From contig CAZFAA010000013.1 in NCBI GenBank assembly GCA_964516605.1, positions 1-32,248 on the forward strand: DNA of 32,248 nt. Reading direction: 5' to 3'. The position numbers and the translations under genes were made by a program. Shown piece by piece: positions 1 through 8,786 of the stretch (position 1 is its first letter; each line of letters starts with the position of its first letter). Below the pieces are notes generated by a model. The model did no database searches. It was given only the letters and a program-made list of their open reading frames with translations, and had not been told where the DNA came from. The DNA is from GCA-2732805 sp964516605. GTDB lineage: Bacteria; Pseudomonadota; Gammaproteobacteria; Coxiellales; Coxiellaceae.

Positions 1-1362
1 TATAGATATCATATCGCGCTGATTTACACAGTCATATTATTTTTGGATCGTCTTGATTTAACCGTCGCTAATGTTGCGTTACCAACTCTTGCAAGCTATT
101 TTCACGTATCGATTACACAAACCGATTGGGTCAATATTGCTTTTTTATTAGGGTTAGCTATCGCCATTCCCACGAGCAGTTGGTTGGGAGAGCGCTTTGG
201 ATTAAAGAATATTTACCTTGTTGCGATGCTATTATTTGGTTTGGGCTCGACACTGTGTGCTATGGCGCCGAGTTTATTAGTGATTAACCTCTTGCGTTTT
301 ATGCAAGGTATTGGCGGTGGCTTGTTAATTCCGGTAGGTATGACCATGATTTACCGTGTCTATGATCCAAAAGACTATGCCAGCATTACCAGTTTTACAT
401 TCATGCCAGCGTTACTTGCTCCAGCGATAGCGCCTTTTCTGGGTGGCGTTATTTTGTATTTGTTTGGCTGGCGTATGGTATTTCTATTTTCAGGCCCTAT
501 TACGTTGTTATGTGTTGTGTATGCGGCACTGGTTATTTATAAAGATAAGGCATATATGCAAGTCAGGCCATTAGATGTTGTGGGTTTGGTGTTGGTGAGT
601 GCGGCATTGATCGATATATTTCTTACTCTTTCATTAATTGAGAATGCGAGTTTGTTCGGAACGCTGTGTGGTTTGCTCACGAGTATTCTATTATTAATTG
701 TGTTTATTTGTTGGCAGAAAAAATGTCCTAATCCACTATTTGATTTAAGCCTATTTCATAATGCCTCATTTGTGAGTGCGAATTTCCTGCAATTGTGTTT
801 TCAATTTGTGCATTTTGGTTCGATATTTTTGATTGGCATGTATCTGCAAGTGGGTATTGGTATGTCAGCGATTATTGCGGGATTGATCATGGGAATGCAG
901 GCATTTGGTGCGATGGCCGTCAGTCGTTATTCCGTAAAATTGTTTAGTCAATACGGTGCTAAAAAACCAGTAAGCTTAGGGTTGCTTGGTATTGCTGTGG
1001 TGAGCCCGGCTATTTTGCTGATTCATCAGTCAAATAATATTGTGTTTGGTATCCTCTTATTTTTTGTGCGTGGTTTATTTAGTGGTTTGTGTGGTGTGCC
1101 GATTCAAACACTGAGTGTGATTCATTTTGCAAAGGAGCAATTGGCCCAAGTAAACAGTATTTTTAATACCTGTCGTCAAGTGTCAATTAGTTTAGGTATT
1201 GCAGTATCATCTATGTTAATTGCATTGGGTTTGAAATTAAATCATATCGATACGCACCTTATTGCCAATTACCCATTGGCGTTGCGTGTATTTTATTTGG
1301 GATTTCTCATGATAACGGTCGTCGCGTTGTTTGGTGTTTTGTTAGTGCAAAGGGAAAAATAA
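1..1362 (+). CDS. MFS drug exporter, DHA2 (EmrB/QacA) type, 5' end outside window
   Basis: Inner-membrane proton-driven exporter of the 14-helix DHA2 branch, by family resemblance. The reading frame is open from base 1: the codons before the TTG at 43 translate to a hydrophobic helix that runs into DRLDLTVANVALPTLA, the usual first-helix motif of this branch. TTG-43 is therefore not the real start and the gene begins upstream. Visible are a motif-A-like loop (WLGERFGLK), motif C (GIGGGLLIPVG) and about 13 hydrophobic segments, ending in a short basic tail (LLVQREK). The next gene is convergent and only 42 bp away. EmrB-type pumps normally work with a membrane-fusion partner (EmrA), which could lie just upstream. 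Substrate cannot be told from sequence. Confidence 0.85.
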   Translation, partial: YRYHIALIYTVILFLDRLDLTVANVALPTLASYFHVSITQTDWVNIAFLLGLAIAIPTSSWLGERFGLKNIYLVAMLLFGLGSTLCAMAPSLLVINLLRFMQGIGGGLLIPVGMTMIYRVYDPKDYASITSFTFMPALLAPAIAPFLGGVILYLFGWRMVFLFSGPITLLCVVYAALVIYKDKAYMQVRPLDVVGLVLVSAALIDIFLTLSLIENASLFGTLCGLLTSILLLIVFICWQKKCPNPLFDLSLFHNASFVSANFLQLCFQFVHFGSIFLIGMYLQVGIGMSAIIAGLIMGMQAFGAMAVSRYSVKLFSQYGAKKPVSLGLLGIAVVSPAILLIHQSNNIVFGILLFFVRGLFSGLCGVPIQTLSVIHFAKEQLAQVNSIFNTCRQVSISLGIAVSSMLIALGLKLNHIDTHLIANYPLALRVFYLGFLMITVVALFGVLLVQREK

Positions 1363-1404
1363 GGTTCAGATACAGATTTGACAGTTTAGAATCACTCTTT
1401 CCAT

Positions 1405-1866
1405 TTAAGGTTTATTTGCCATCAAATAAAAAACAACCAGTAATGCCAAAAAAGCAGGTATACCGAGTGTAATCCACATTTTAAAATAGCGGTGATAACG
1501 CTCAGGTAGAGGAGTTTGATTTATCGCTGCGGCGTGCGCTAAATCACGGCAGCGCATTTGCAACCACACCACGGGTAGCCAACAAGCTCCGGCCATGATG
1601 TATCCAATCAATGATCCATACACCCACGCACTTGCCAACGAATAACCTTTTAAATATACCAAGGTAAATCCGGTGAGTATTTGAATAACAGCTGATGTGG
1701 CGGTGAAGAACCAATTGGCTTTTACAACAACTGCTGTAGCTCGGGCAATCAGTAAAATATTCTTTTGTTGGTTCACATAAAACATATAAAAAGCTGTGCC
1801 AAGACCTGTGCCAAATAATATTGAGGCACTGATGACATGGGCTATTTTAATCCACGCATACCACAT
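1405..1866 (-). CDS. DUF2269-like four-helix inner-membrane protein (distal copy)
   Basis: A 153-residue membrane protein with four predicted transmembrane helices, starting MWYAWIKIAHVISASILFGTG. A histidine in the first helix and a GTG-like small-residue stretch are typical of the DUF2269 family of unknown function. Its ATG overlaps the TAA of the SDR-DoxX gene by one base (TAATG at 1864-1868), so it is very probably translationally coupled to it. A second protein of the same build lies on the other side of that gene (3157-3621). No catalytic motif is visible, and no function is claimed. The family assignment rests on overall layout and the N-terminal helix pattern. Confidence 0.75.
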   Translation of the reverse strand: MWYAWIKIAHVISASILFGTGLGTAFYMFYVNQQKNILLIARATAVVVKANWFFTATSAVIQILTGFTLVYLKGYSLASAWVYGSLIGYIMAGACWLPVVWLQMRCRDLAHAAAINQTPLPERYHRYFKMWITLGIPAFLALLVVFYLMANKP

Positions 1867-3152
1867 TAGCGTTCACTCGCTAACGTCATCATGATCAGTG
1901 TGGTCACCAATAATGGAATATTTTTAGCAATAGCTGTAAACGGATCGAGCCAATAATGCGGCATCAGGATTGAAATTAGGATGGTGTACAGCACGATGCC
2001 AATACATTGTAGAATCCCCGTGAGAACTAAGCGGTAGTTTAAGAGCGTTGCAAGGCCCAATAGGATATCCATGATGCTCAACAAATATAGGGTGAAGGGT
2101 TGCAAGGTAAGCGGTATGTGCGCGTGTGTCATGACGCTTGTGCTCCATGCAGCAGAAGCGGGTAATAAGCTTACAATACCTGAAAATAACCAGATGAAAG
2201 CAATACTAAGACGCAACAGTGGCCGTAAAAAATAGAGCCTCGCATGCCAGCGGTCTTGCACGCTACTGACCATGCCACTTAGGCCATCGCTAAAACCGCG
2301 TGGTTTGAAAGAAAGTGTTGTTTCGAGTGTATTCATCTCGGCGCTGCTGGCCGTGTTATCAACTGTCATCATTTTCATAGCGGTGTCACTTAAAGGAGAG
2401 TTGTGGATGTAATTGCCAATGAGCGACCCTAAGCGAATGAACAGAGAAGGTATAAAAATAAGACGTGCTTTTTTAAAGCCAAGCCACGAGCGTAATTTAA
2501 TTAATATTGTTTTAACCGATAGTTTTTCATCGCCCACCGCACACACAATGTGTTTGCCAGACAACGTTAAGGCTTTTTCAACAATCAGCGTCACATCATC
2601 CAGATGCACAGGCTGCTGTAATTTCTGTGCATCACGTGGTAGAGGAATAATAAATGGAATGCTGGCGAGTCCACGAAAAAATGCAGAGCCACCATAAGCA
2701 CCTTTGCCATAGACAAGGCCTGGGCGAATAATCACAGAATTAATATTTAAGTTTTGGATATAACGCTCCAGTGCTAGTTTACTCGCCGCATACGGCACAT
2801 TGACTTTATCTACTCCCAATGCTGAAAATTGGATAATGGTTTTGACACCTTGTGTAACGCAGGCATCGAACAGTGCTTTGGGTGCGTCATAATGAATTGT
2901 CCACATTGTTTTTTCTTGAGCGGTTTGGAAGACGCCAACACAATTAATCACAGCATCAATATTTTTTAAGTGGGGTAACCAATACTGTGCGTCGGTTATT
3001 TTAGTAAAATCGGCCTGAAATACGTGGGCGTGTGGAATGTTTTCGAGAAGGGTGCTGTGTACGCAAGCGCTAACAGTATGGCCAGATGCGGCTAAGCGGA
3101 TCATGATTTCACGCGCTATAAAACCATTAGCTCCTATTATTAATACGTTCAT
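1866..3152 (-). CDS. SDR-type NAD(P)-binding protein fused to a DoxX-like membrane domain
   Basis: The first ~220 residues are an atypical/extended short-chain dehydrogenase-reductase fold: MNVLIIGANGFIAREIM carries the GxxGxxA/G nucleotide-binding turn and YAASK supplies the YxxxK pair. The last ~120 residues hold four hydrophobic helices resembling DoxX-like domains, so the enzyme is probably tethered to the inner membrane. The frame is open further upstream to 3203, but ATG-3152 is preferred: it has AGGAG eight bases upstream, begins directly with the Rossmann strand, and avoids overlap with the gene before it. It is the middle gene of a three-gene operon with two DUF2269-like proteins (4 bp gap upstream, 1 bp overlap downstream). 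The substrate is unknown; related fusions are usually annotated only as SDR/DoxX proteins. Confidence 0.8.
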   Translation of the reverse strand: MNVLIIGANGFIAREIMIRLAASGHTVSACVHSTLLENIPHAHVFQADFTKITDAQYWLPHLKNIDAVINCVGVFQTAQEKTMWTIHYDAPKALFDACVTQGVKTIIQFSALGVDKVNVPYAASKLALERYIQNLNINSVIIRPGLVYGKGAYGGSAFFRGLASIPFIIPLPRDAQKLQQPVHLDDVTLIVEKALTLSGKHIVCAVGDEKLSVKTILIKLRSWLGFKKARLIFIPSLFIRLGSLIGNYIHNSPLSDTAMKMMTVDNTASSAEMNTLETTLSFKPRGFSDGLSGMVSSVQDRWHARLYFLRPLLRLSIAFIWLFSGIVSLLPASAAWSTSVMTHAHIPLTLQPFTLYLLSIMDILLGLATLLNYRLVLTGILQCIGIVLYTILISILMPHYWLDPFTAIAKNIPLLVTTLIMMTLASER

Positions 3153-3156
3153 CACT

Positions 3157-3621
3157 CTATCTCCTGAATAAAAATTCCAAAACGGTCTGCTGCATGATGG
3201 CATCGTGGATCACGATGATAAACAATACTATCATCGCGATGTTTACAATATAAAAAATTTTTATGGACGATTTGCTCAGTGGCTCTTTAGAAATTTTCCA
3301 TTTTTTAAGGGCTAATGACGTAAGCCATAAGAGAATCAGTAAGGCAAACGCATGATAGGCGACTAAAATCCACGGCACGCTCAAGGTAAATTTTCCGGCA
3401 ACAACCAGAGCCGTTGAGGTAGCGAGTTGAATAAGCACACACATTAAAATCAGTGCATCCCCACAATAGCTGGCTTTGATCGAGTACTGAATGAGTGAGC
3501 GATCCTGTGTTTTAAGGCTGGCCACAATATAAAAAAATTCGGCAATTATAATGCCAAAAAAGGAGGTGCCACAGAGCAGGTGCAGAAATTTAATGATTGG
3601 AAGTACCATAAAAGTTGCCAC
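3157..3621 (-). CDS. DUF2269-like four-helix inner-membrane protein (proximal copy)
   Basis: A 154-residue protein with four predicted membrane helices and a histidine in helix one (LPIIKFLHLLCGTSFFG), the same build as the protein at 1405-1866. GTG-3621 gives the longest form; an in-frame ATG at 3609 (MVLPIIKF) is a possible alternative, and neither has a strong ribosome-binding site. It ends 4 bp before the SDR-DoxX start, so the three genes look like one transcript. The start is 114 bp after the end of thiF on the same strand; a weak promoter candidate in that gap suggests it may be separate from the thi operon. Function unknown. Confidence 0.7.
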   Translation of the reverse strand: MATFMVLPIIKFLHLLCGTSFFGIIIAEFFYIVASLKTQDRSLIQYSIKASYCGDALILMCVLIQLATSTALVVAGKFTLSVPWILVAYHAFALLILLWLTSLALKKWKISKEPLSKSSIKIFYIVNIAMIVLFIIVIHDAIMQQTVLEFLFRR

Positions 3622-3642
3622 ATTCCATTAGAAGTGAGGCGT

Positions 3643-3671
3643 ATCTTAACACCCCTTATTTCCCGGCACAA
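3643..3671 (-). promoter_or_regulatory. weak sigma70-like promoter candidate for the DUF2269/SDR operon
   Basis: On the minus strand, TTGTGC (-35) and TAAGAT (-10) are separated by exactly 17 bases in the 114 bp gap between thiF and the DUF2269 gene. Each hexamer matches consensus only in part, so this could be chance, and read-through from thiF remains possible. Confidence 0.28.
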
Positions 3672-3735
3672 ATAGGGCTGGGTGGTATTGGAGCAGCAAT
3701 TCTCGCCTGGAATTATTTCCGCATACAGTATGATT

Positions 3736-4473
3736 TTAAATTGCACAAACCGTGCAGGTGGCATCAGCAAGCGCAAATTTTTTCACAGAAAAATTTTGTG
3801 TGTCGATTTTTAAAAAATGGCTTTGCGTTGTGGGTTGTAAAATATAATTTAAAATATGTTGTGCTTGAAGTGTACCTAGGATACCCGCTGTCGTAGCCAG
3901 TACGCCTGCCGTGGCGCAATTTTTTATTTTGGAGCTATCCACCAAGCCAAATAGACAATGGTAACAACCACGCGCATTTTTTGGAAACACAGCAACGTGC
4001 CCCTCAAATTGATTGACTGCAGCTGTGACAAGGGTTTTATTCAATTGTGCCACGCTCTGATTAATGAGGTAGCGCGTGGCAAAATTGTCTGTGCAATCGG
4101 CAATGATATCGTAGTCATTTAAAATCGCTTCAACAGTGTCTGCTGTTATTTTTTGTGAATAGCTTTGAATCGTGCAATAGGAATTAAGCTGTTGCAGTGT
4201 GTGCTGTGCACACTGGGCTTTGCTTTGACCGATATCGGATTCTGTATACAGTATTTGCCGATGTAAATTAGACAGATCCACGTGATCGTGATCAACGAGC
4301 CCCAATTTACCTATGCCACTGGTGGTCAGATATACAGCCAGTGGAGAACCCAGGCCACCCAGACCCACGATCAGCACACGCGCTGCTTTTATTTTTTTTT
4401 GCCCCGCATAACCGATTGAAGGCACATCCATGTGGCGTTGATAGCGTTGCAATTCATGTGTTGAAAGCGTCAT
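3736..4473 (-). CDS. thiF: ThiF, ThiS adenylyltransferase
   Basis: E1-like enzyme that adenylates the C-terminal glycine of ThiS so that it can receive sulphur for thiazole synthesis. The 245-residue protein has the nucleotide-binding loop VGLGGLGSP (residues 36-44), the conserved DLSNLHRQ segment near 66-73, the paired CxxC zinc motifs (CYHC at 170-173 and CTVC at 240-243) and a cysteine in NCATAGV (C186), at the place of the sulphur-carrying cysteine of E. coli ThiF. It could be called MoeB/HesA by similarity alone, but its place as last gene of a thi operon containing thiS settles the role. ATG overlaps the thiE stop by four bases (ATGA), so translation is coupled. Confidence 0.93.
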   Translation of the reverse strand: MTLSTHELQRYQRHMDVPSIGYAGQKKIKAARVLIVGLGGLGSPLAVYLTTSGIGKLGLVDHDHVDLSNLHRQILYTESDIGQSKAQCAQHTLQQLNSYCTIQSYSQKITADTVEAILNDYDIIADCTDNFATRYLINQSVAQLNKTLVTAAVNQFEGHVAVFPKNARGCYHCLFGLVDSSKIKNCATAGVLATTAGILGTLQAQHILNYILQPTTQSHFLKIDTQNFSVKKFALADATCTVCAI

Positions 4474-5075
4474 GAAACGATGTCCATAAAGTGTTGTACG
4501 GCTGCTTGATAGTCATCAGCTTGAGTCACAGCGGATACCACAGCAATGCCGTCGGCACCAGTTTGTATGACACCTGGAGCACGTGACAGGTTAATGCCGC
4601 CAATGGCAACGATTGGTAGGTTCATGCGTTTTACCCAATACTCAAGGCGGTCTAAGCCACGTGGTGTTGCATTCATTTTTTTAGTCTGAGTAGCATAAAT
4701 CGGACCATACGCGATGTAAGAGGGATTGTATTGTAGGGCATACTCTATTTCAGCAGTATTGTGTGTGCTGATGCCTAAATGCAATCCAGCTGCGTGTATG
4801 GCCTCTGTATCAGCGATCACGACATCTTCTTGCCCCAGATGCACACCAAAAGACTGGTGTTTGAGCGCCAGTTGCCAATAGTCATTAATAAATAATTGGC
4901 ACGCATAGCGTTTAGCCAGTGCAATACTTTTGATGATGTGCTCTTCAATCACATGCATTGAGTTGCCCTTCATGCGCAATTGAATTGACGGCACACCTAA
5001 TGGAATCAATTTTTCAATCCAGGCATAACTGTCGACAATGGGGTAAAAACCAATACGGCGTTGCGTGGTCCTCAT
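4470..5075 (-). CDS. thiE: ThiE, thiamin-phosphate synthase
   Basis: Joins hydroxymethylpyrimidine diphosphate and thiazole phosphate carboxylate into thiamin monophosphate. The 201-residue TIM-barrel protein shows the family landmarks in order: IQLRMKG near residue 31, FINDYW near 63, VHLGQED near 78, GISTHN near 96, GPIYATQTK near 124, and AIGGIN near 157. The serine/threonine and lysine of the last loops bind the phosphates. It is somewhat shorter than usual but has no evident missing part. It overlaps thiG by four bases upstream and thiF by four bases downstream. Confidence 0.95.
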   Translation of the reverse strand: MRTTQRRIGFYPIVDSYAWIEKLIPLGVPSIQLRMKGNSMHVIEEHIIKSIALAKRYACQLFINDYWQLALKHQSFGVHLGQEDVVIADTEAIHAAGLHLGISTHNTAEIEYALQYNPSYIAYGPIYATQTKKMNATPRGLDRLEYWVKRMNLPIVAIGGINLSRAPGVIQTGADGIAVVSAVTQADDYQAAVQHFMDIVS

Positions 5076-5845
5076 GAGGTCAATACCATTTTGCCAAGCA
5101 GTGGTGTGCTGGCATGTGCTAAATCACGCATTGGCATACACCCTGCTTGATACGCCAAGCGTCCGGCTTCAATAGCGTGGCAAAAAGCGCGTGCCATGGT
5201 GACAGGATCAGTGGCCAAGGCAACAGCTGTATTGAGTAATAGGCCATCGTAACCAAGCTCCATGGCGTGTGCGGCATGCGAAGGACGGCCAATTCCAGCA
5301 TCAACAATTAACGTCTGCTTTTCAAAACGTGCACGGAACAATTGCAATGCGTATGGATTTATAACACCCCTGCCACTGCCAATTGGTGCAGCCCAAGGCA
5401 TCAAAATAGTGCAGCCACTGTCAACTAATTTTTGTCCGAGAATGATGTCATCAGTGCAATAGGGAAGCACTTCAAATCCTTCTTTGACTAGTGTTTTGGC
5501 TGCAAGAACCAATTCAAACGGATCAGGTTGCAACGTGTAGGCATCACCAATGACTTCCAGTTTAATGATATTGGTTGCAAATAATTCACGCGCCATTTTT
5601 GCTGTGGTGATTGCTTCACGAGCGGAGTAACAGCCCGCTGTGTTTGGTAAAATATGGCAGTTGGTTTTTTTAAGGTATTCCCAAAATAGGTTCTTTTGAG
5701 TGCTGATCGCTTGTCTGCGCAGCGATACCGTTACCAATTCGGTTTGCGAGGCGTGTAGTGCATCGATAAGTATTTGTGGTGACGGGTATTGTGCACTGCC
5801 AAGCAGCAAGTGTGATTTCAGATGCAATTGTCCAATACGCAGCAT
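5072..5845 (-). CDS. thiG: ThiG, thiazole synthase
   Basis: Forms the thiazole ring from 1-deoxyxylulose 5-phosphate, ThiS thiocarboxylate and dehydroglycine. The 257-residue protein has the Schiff-base lysine in NIIKLEVIGD (K95), and the phosphate-binding GSGRGV and DAGIGRPSHA segments typical of ThiG. The start at ATG-5845 is set by a strong AAGGAGG whose bases are the last Gln-Gly-Gly codons of thiS, six bases upstream. With ThiO rather than ThiH in the operon, the dehydroglycine must come from aerobic glycine oxidation. Confidence 0.95.
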   Translation of the reverse strand: MLRIGQLHLKSHLLLGSAQYPSPQILIDALHASQTELVTVSLRRQAISTQKNLFWEYLKKTNCHILPNTAGCYSAREAITTAKMARELFATNIIKLEVIGDAYTLQPDPFELVLAAKTLVKEGFEVLPYCTDDIILGQKLVDSGCTILMPWAAPIGSGRGVINPYALQLFRARFEKQTLIVDAGIGRPSHAAHAMELGYDGLLLNTAVALATDPVTMARAFCHAIEAGRLAYQAGCMPMRDLAHASTPLLGKMVLTS

Positions 5846-5848
5846 AAT

Positions 5849-6070
5849 TTAGCCTCCTTGCATTGCGGTAACAATTTCGATGCGATCGCCAGCATTTAAC
5901 CAGGTGCAATCGTACTGTGTTTTAGCAATGAACGATTCGTTGATCGCTATTGCAAACGTGTTGGGTGTGAGTTCCCATAATCGGATAGCTTGCGTCAAGG
6001 GTATTGAGCAGGGCAGTGTCATGGGTTCATCATTGATGACAATATCAATAGCCACAGTGTGATTCCTCAA
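5849..6070 (-). CDS. thiS: ThiS, sulphur carrier protein
   Basis: Small ubiquitin-like protein of 73 residues whose C-terminal Gly-Gly (AMQGG) is adenylated by ThiF and turned into the thiocarboxylate that feeds sulphur to ThiG. The terminal GG and size fit the family well. The chosen ATG gives MRNHTVAIDIVIND and overlaps the end of thiO by 26 bases; internal starts nearer VAIDIVIND are possible and would fit better the usual ~66-residue length. Sits between thiO and thiG. Confidence 0.92.
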   Translation of the reverse strand: MRNHTVAIDIVINDEPMTLPCSIPLTQAIRLWELTPNTFAIAINESFIAKTQYDCTWLNAGDRIEIVTAMQGG

Positions 6071-7109
6071 GCAGATTTGAATAGGGATTTAGGTGGTGCT
6101 CTTTTTGCAGAAGTTGCATGCATTGTTCGAGTAGTGCTGGCGCTATTAAAAACCCATGCCGGTATAAGCCATTGATAGCGATGAGACCTTGTTCATGCAC
6201 AATGCGCGGTGCATTATCCATTAATGCCGGACGCAGTGCCGTACGCATTTCTACAACACGCGCTTCTGCAAAACCACTGTGAATGCTGACAGCAGCATTT
6301 AACAATTCCAAACAGCTTCTGACTGAAATGGGTGAGTCATCGTCTGCATCGATTTCAGTTGCACCAATAATATAGCGCTGTTGTGTTAACGGTACGATAT
6401 ACAATGGGTAGCGTGGGTGCATAAAGCGTATCACGTGATGCAGCGTCACATCAGGCGCGATCACATGAATTATTTCGCCGCGAACAGTACGTAAATCAGA
6501 AAAATGCTCTACGCCACCGCTACCGCGGCAATCGAATACCCAGTCAAATTGATGCTTTTTTTGATTGCTTATAATCGTGCGAGGAATCACGGATGTAACG
6601 GTGCACTGGTGGCATGTGATGTTGTGTTGTTTTATATAGTGATTTACGGCACGAATAAAATGACGTGTGTCGAGTTGGCCTTCGCATGTGAGGTGATAGG
6701 CATGATTCAATTTAAGCTCGGGTTCGCATTGTGCTATCTCTTGTTGCGTGAGCAGCTTAATTAAATCAGGTTTAATTTTTGTAGCTACCTGCTGCATAAA
6801 ATGCGCAAGCTCACTGATATCATGAGCATGAGATGTCAAGATCGAACCGATTTCTTGAAACAAAATACTTGGATCAATAGTCTCAATTAATTTCGGCCAC
6901 AGTGACATACTTCTAAAAGCCAATTTTAAAATGAGAGTATCCGCGACGACAGCTTCAGCAATCGGTGCAAGCATGCCAGCCGCTGCAAACGCAGCGCTCT
7001 GTTGTCCGCTCAGATCGCGATCGAATAATGTGACGCTATGGCCTAACTGATGGCATTGCCAAGCAAGCAATCTACCCATTAAGCCACACCCTGCAATACC
7101 AATGTGCAT
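6045..7109 (-). CDS. thiO: ThiO, glycine oxidase
   Basis: FAD-dependent amine oxidase (DAO family) that oxidises glycine with O2 to the imine used by ThiG. From ATG-7109 the protein is 354 residues, with the FAD-binding GCGLMG turn at residues 7-12 (GxGxxG), a following LFDRD acidic end of the second strand, and the C-terminal GLYRHGFLIAPALLEQ block, characteristic of ThiO. A GTG directly before this ATG (7112) would add one residue; it falls immediately after the thiC stop. ThiO instead of the radical-SAM ThiH points to an aerobic way of making thiazole. Confidence 0.92.
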   Translation of the reverse strand: MHIGIAGCGLMGRLLAWQCHQLGHSVTLFDRDLSGQQSAAFAAAGMLAPIAEAVVADTLILKLAFRSMSLWPKLIETIDPSILFQEIGSILTSHAHDISELAHFMQQVATKIKPDLIKLLTQQEIAQCEPELKLNHAYHLTCEGQLDTRHFIRAVNHYIKQHNITCHQCTVTSVIPRTIISNQKKHQFDWVFDCRGSGGVEHFSDLRTVRGEIIHVIAPDVTLHHVIRFMHPRYPLYIVPLTQQRYIIGATEIDADDDSPISVRSCLELLNAAVSIHSGFAEARVVEMRTALRPALMDNAPRIVHEQGLIAINGLYRHGFLIAPALLEQCMQLLQKEHHLNPYSNLLEESHCGY

Positions 7110-7112
7110 CAC

Positions 7113-8735
7113 TTAACACTCATTCAGCACAGGTTGATACAACTCACTATCTTGCGCTAAAAATTCAGCGGATTTTTCACGCATACCGTTTTTAACGTAT
7201 TCTTGAATATCTTGCGTGATTTTCATCGAACAAAATTTAGGGCCACACATCGAGCAAAAGTGTGCCGTCTTAGCATTTTGTTGTGGTAGTGTGGCATCGT
7301 GGTACGCACGTGCTGTCTCTGGATCCAGCGCCAGATTAAATTGATCTTCCCAGCGAAATTCAAAGCGTGCTTGAGATAGAAGGTTATCGCGGTGTTGTGC
7401 ACCTGGATGACCTTTGGCTAAATCCGCGGCGTGTGCTGCAATTTTATAAGCGATTAAACCTGCTTTGACATCGTCTTTATCTGGTAATCCCAAATGTTCT
7501 TTGGGTGTTACATAACACAACATCGCACAACCATACCAGCCAATCAGCGCCGCACCAATGCCACTGGTGATGTGATCGTATCCTGGTGCAATATCTGTTG
7601 TTAGGGGTCCCAGTGTATAAAAAGGCGCTTCATCGCACCATTCTAATTGTTTATCCATATTTTCTTTAATCCGATGCATGGGAATATGCCCGGGTCCTTC
7701 ATTCATCACTTGCACATCGTGTTTCCAAGCAATGTGATTGAGTTCCCCTTGAGTTTTGAGCTCAGCAAATTGCGCGGCATCATTGGCATCAGCAATCGAA
7801 CCGGGGCGCAGGCCATCGCCTAATGAAATGCTGACATCGTATTGTGCCAACAATTGGCATATGTCTTCAAAATGGGTGTAAATAAAATTTTCACGATGGT
7901 GTGCAATGCACCATTTTGCCATAATTGATCCGCCACGTGAGACAATGCCGGTGACACGATTGGCGGTGAGTGGTACATAACGCAACAATACGGCTGCATG
8001 CAATGTAAAATAATCGACGCCTTGTTCACATTGCTCAATCAACACCTCACGAAATAACGGCCAATTTAAAGCTTCTACCTTACCGTGTACACGTTCGAGT
8101 GCTTCATACAGTGGCACGGTGCCAATCGGTACCGGTGAGTTACGTAAAATGGCTTCGCGTGTTTGGCGTATATTTTTACCCGTTGATAAATCCATGACGG
8201 TGTCAGCGCCATAGCGCGTTGCAAAAATAAGTTTTTCGACTTCTTCACCAATCGAGGAGCTCACAGCTGAGTTACCAATGTTGGCGTTTACTTTAACGAG
8301 AAATTGACGCCCAATAATCATTGGTTCAACTTCGGGATGGTTGATATTGAGTGGGATAATTGCACGCTTTGCTGCTACCTCACTGCGCACAAACTCAGCC
8401 GTCATGTTGCGTTGTGGGTGATGTTGATTTTCACGCAGTGCAATAAATTCCATTTCTGGTGTGATGATACCGCGGCGTGCAAACGCCAGCTGAGTGATGC
8501 CACCGCCGTTTTTTTTGTGTTGTTCAATCCACGATGCACGTAATTTTGGTAAACCATTAATATAATTCACGGCTCTATTCGGATCGGTGTGGGCACCCGA
8601 AGTATCGTATAGATGAATACTATCACCATTGGTGAGAGTCACCTTGCGCATGGGTACTGATACGTCAGCAAAACGCTCACTTGGAATATAGACTTTAGTT
8701 GTAGCGGAGTGAGCGATATTTAATGTATTTGTCAT
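7113..8735 (-). CDS. thiC: ThiC, phosphomethylpyrimidine synthase
   Basis: Radical-SAM enzyme that rearranges aminoimidazole ribotide into hydroxymethylpyrimidine phosphate. The 540-residue protein carries the C-terminal iron-sulphur motif C494-x2-C497-x4-C502 (CSMCGPKFC), the MNEGPGHIPMH block and the RGGSIMAKW block conserved in ThiC. It is shorter than E. coli ThiC (about 630) because it lacks much of the N-terminal extension and insertion; shorter forms of this kind occur widely. The ATG at 8735 has AAGGAG five bases upstream. First gene of the operon and preceded by a TPP riboswitch, which should repress it when thiamin diphosphate is abundant. Confidence 0.96.
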   Translation of the reverse strand: MTNTLNIAHSATTKVYIPSERFADVSVPMRKVTLTNGDSIHLYDTSGAHTDPNRAVNYINGLPKLRASWIEQHKKNGGGITQLAFARRGIITPEMEFIALRENQHHPQRNMTAEFVRSEVAAKRAIIPLNINHPEVEPMIIGRQFLVKVNANIGNSAVSSSIGEEVEKLIFATRYGADTVMDLSTGKNIRQTREAILRNSPVPIGTVPLYEALERVHGKVEALNWPLFREVLIEQCEQGVDYFTLHAAVLLRYVPLTANRVTGIVSRGGSIMAKWCIAHHRENFIYTHFEDICQLLAQYDVSISLGDGLRPGSIADANDAAQFAELKTQGELNHIAWKHDVQVMNEGPGHIPMHRIKENMDKQLEWCDEAPFYTLGPLTTDIAPGYDHITSGIGAALIGWYGCAMLCYVTPKEHLGLPDKDDVKAGLIAYKIAAHAADLAKGHPGAQHRDNLLSQARFEFRWEDQFNLALDPETARAYHDATLPQQNAKTAHFCSMCGPKFCSMKITQDIQEYVKNGMREKSAEFLAQDSELYQPVLNEC

Positions 8736-8737
8736 AA

Positions 8738-8757
8738 CGTCTCCTTGTGCGAAGACG
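8738..8757 (-). promoter_or_regulatory. thiC ribosome-binding site inside a sequestering hairpin
   Basis: The thiC Shine-Dalgarno AAGGAG (8741-8746) lies in a short hairpin on the minus strand, CGTCT (8753-8757) pairing with AGACG (8738-8742). The segment CTTCGCA (8748-8754) within it is the exact complement of TGCGAAG in the riboswitch aptamer (8796-8802). This gives two exclusive folds: one hides the Shine-Dalgarno, the other frees it. It is likely the expression platform. Confidence 0.55.
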
Positions 8758-8786
8758 ATGACGGATTACTGTGGTGCTGTAACCGT

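Noticed and set aside
43..45. TTG as start of the MFS gene
   Set aside because: The frame stays open and hydrophobic to base 1 and the codons before TTG belong to the first transmembrane helix, so the gene is cut by the window edge.
3738..3756. Small hairpin TGCAC/GTGCA at the end of thiF as terminator
   Set aside because: Five-base stem inside the coding sequence for the second CxxC motif, without a U-run; more likely an accident of the codons.
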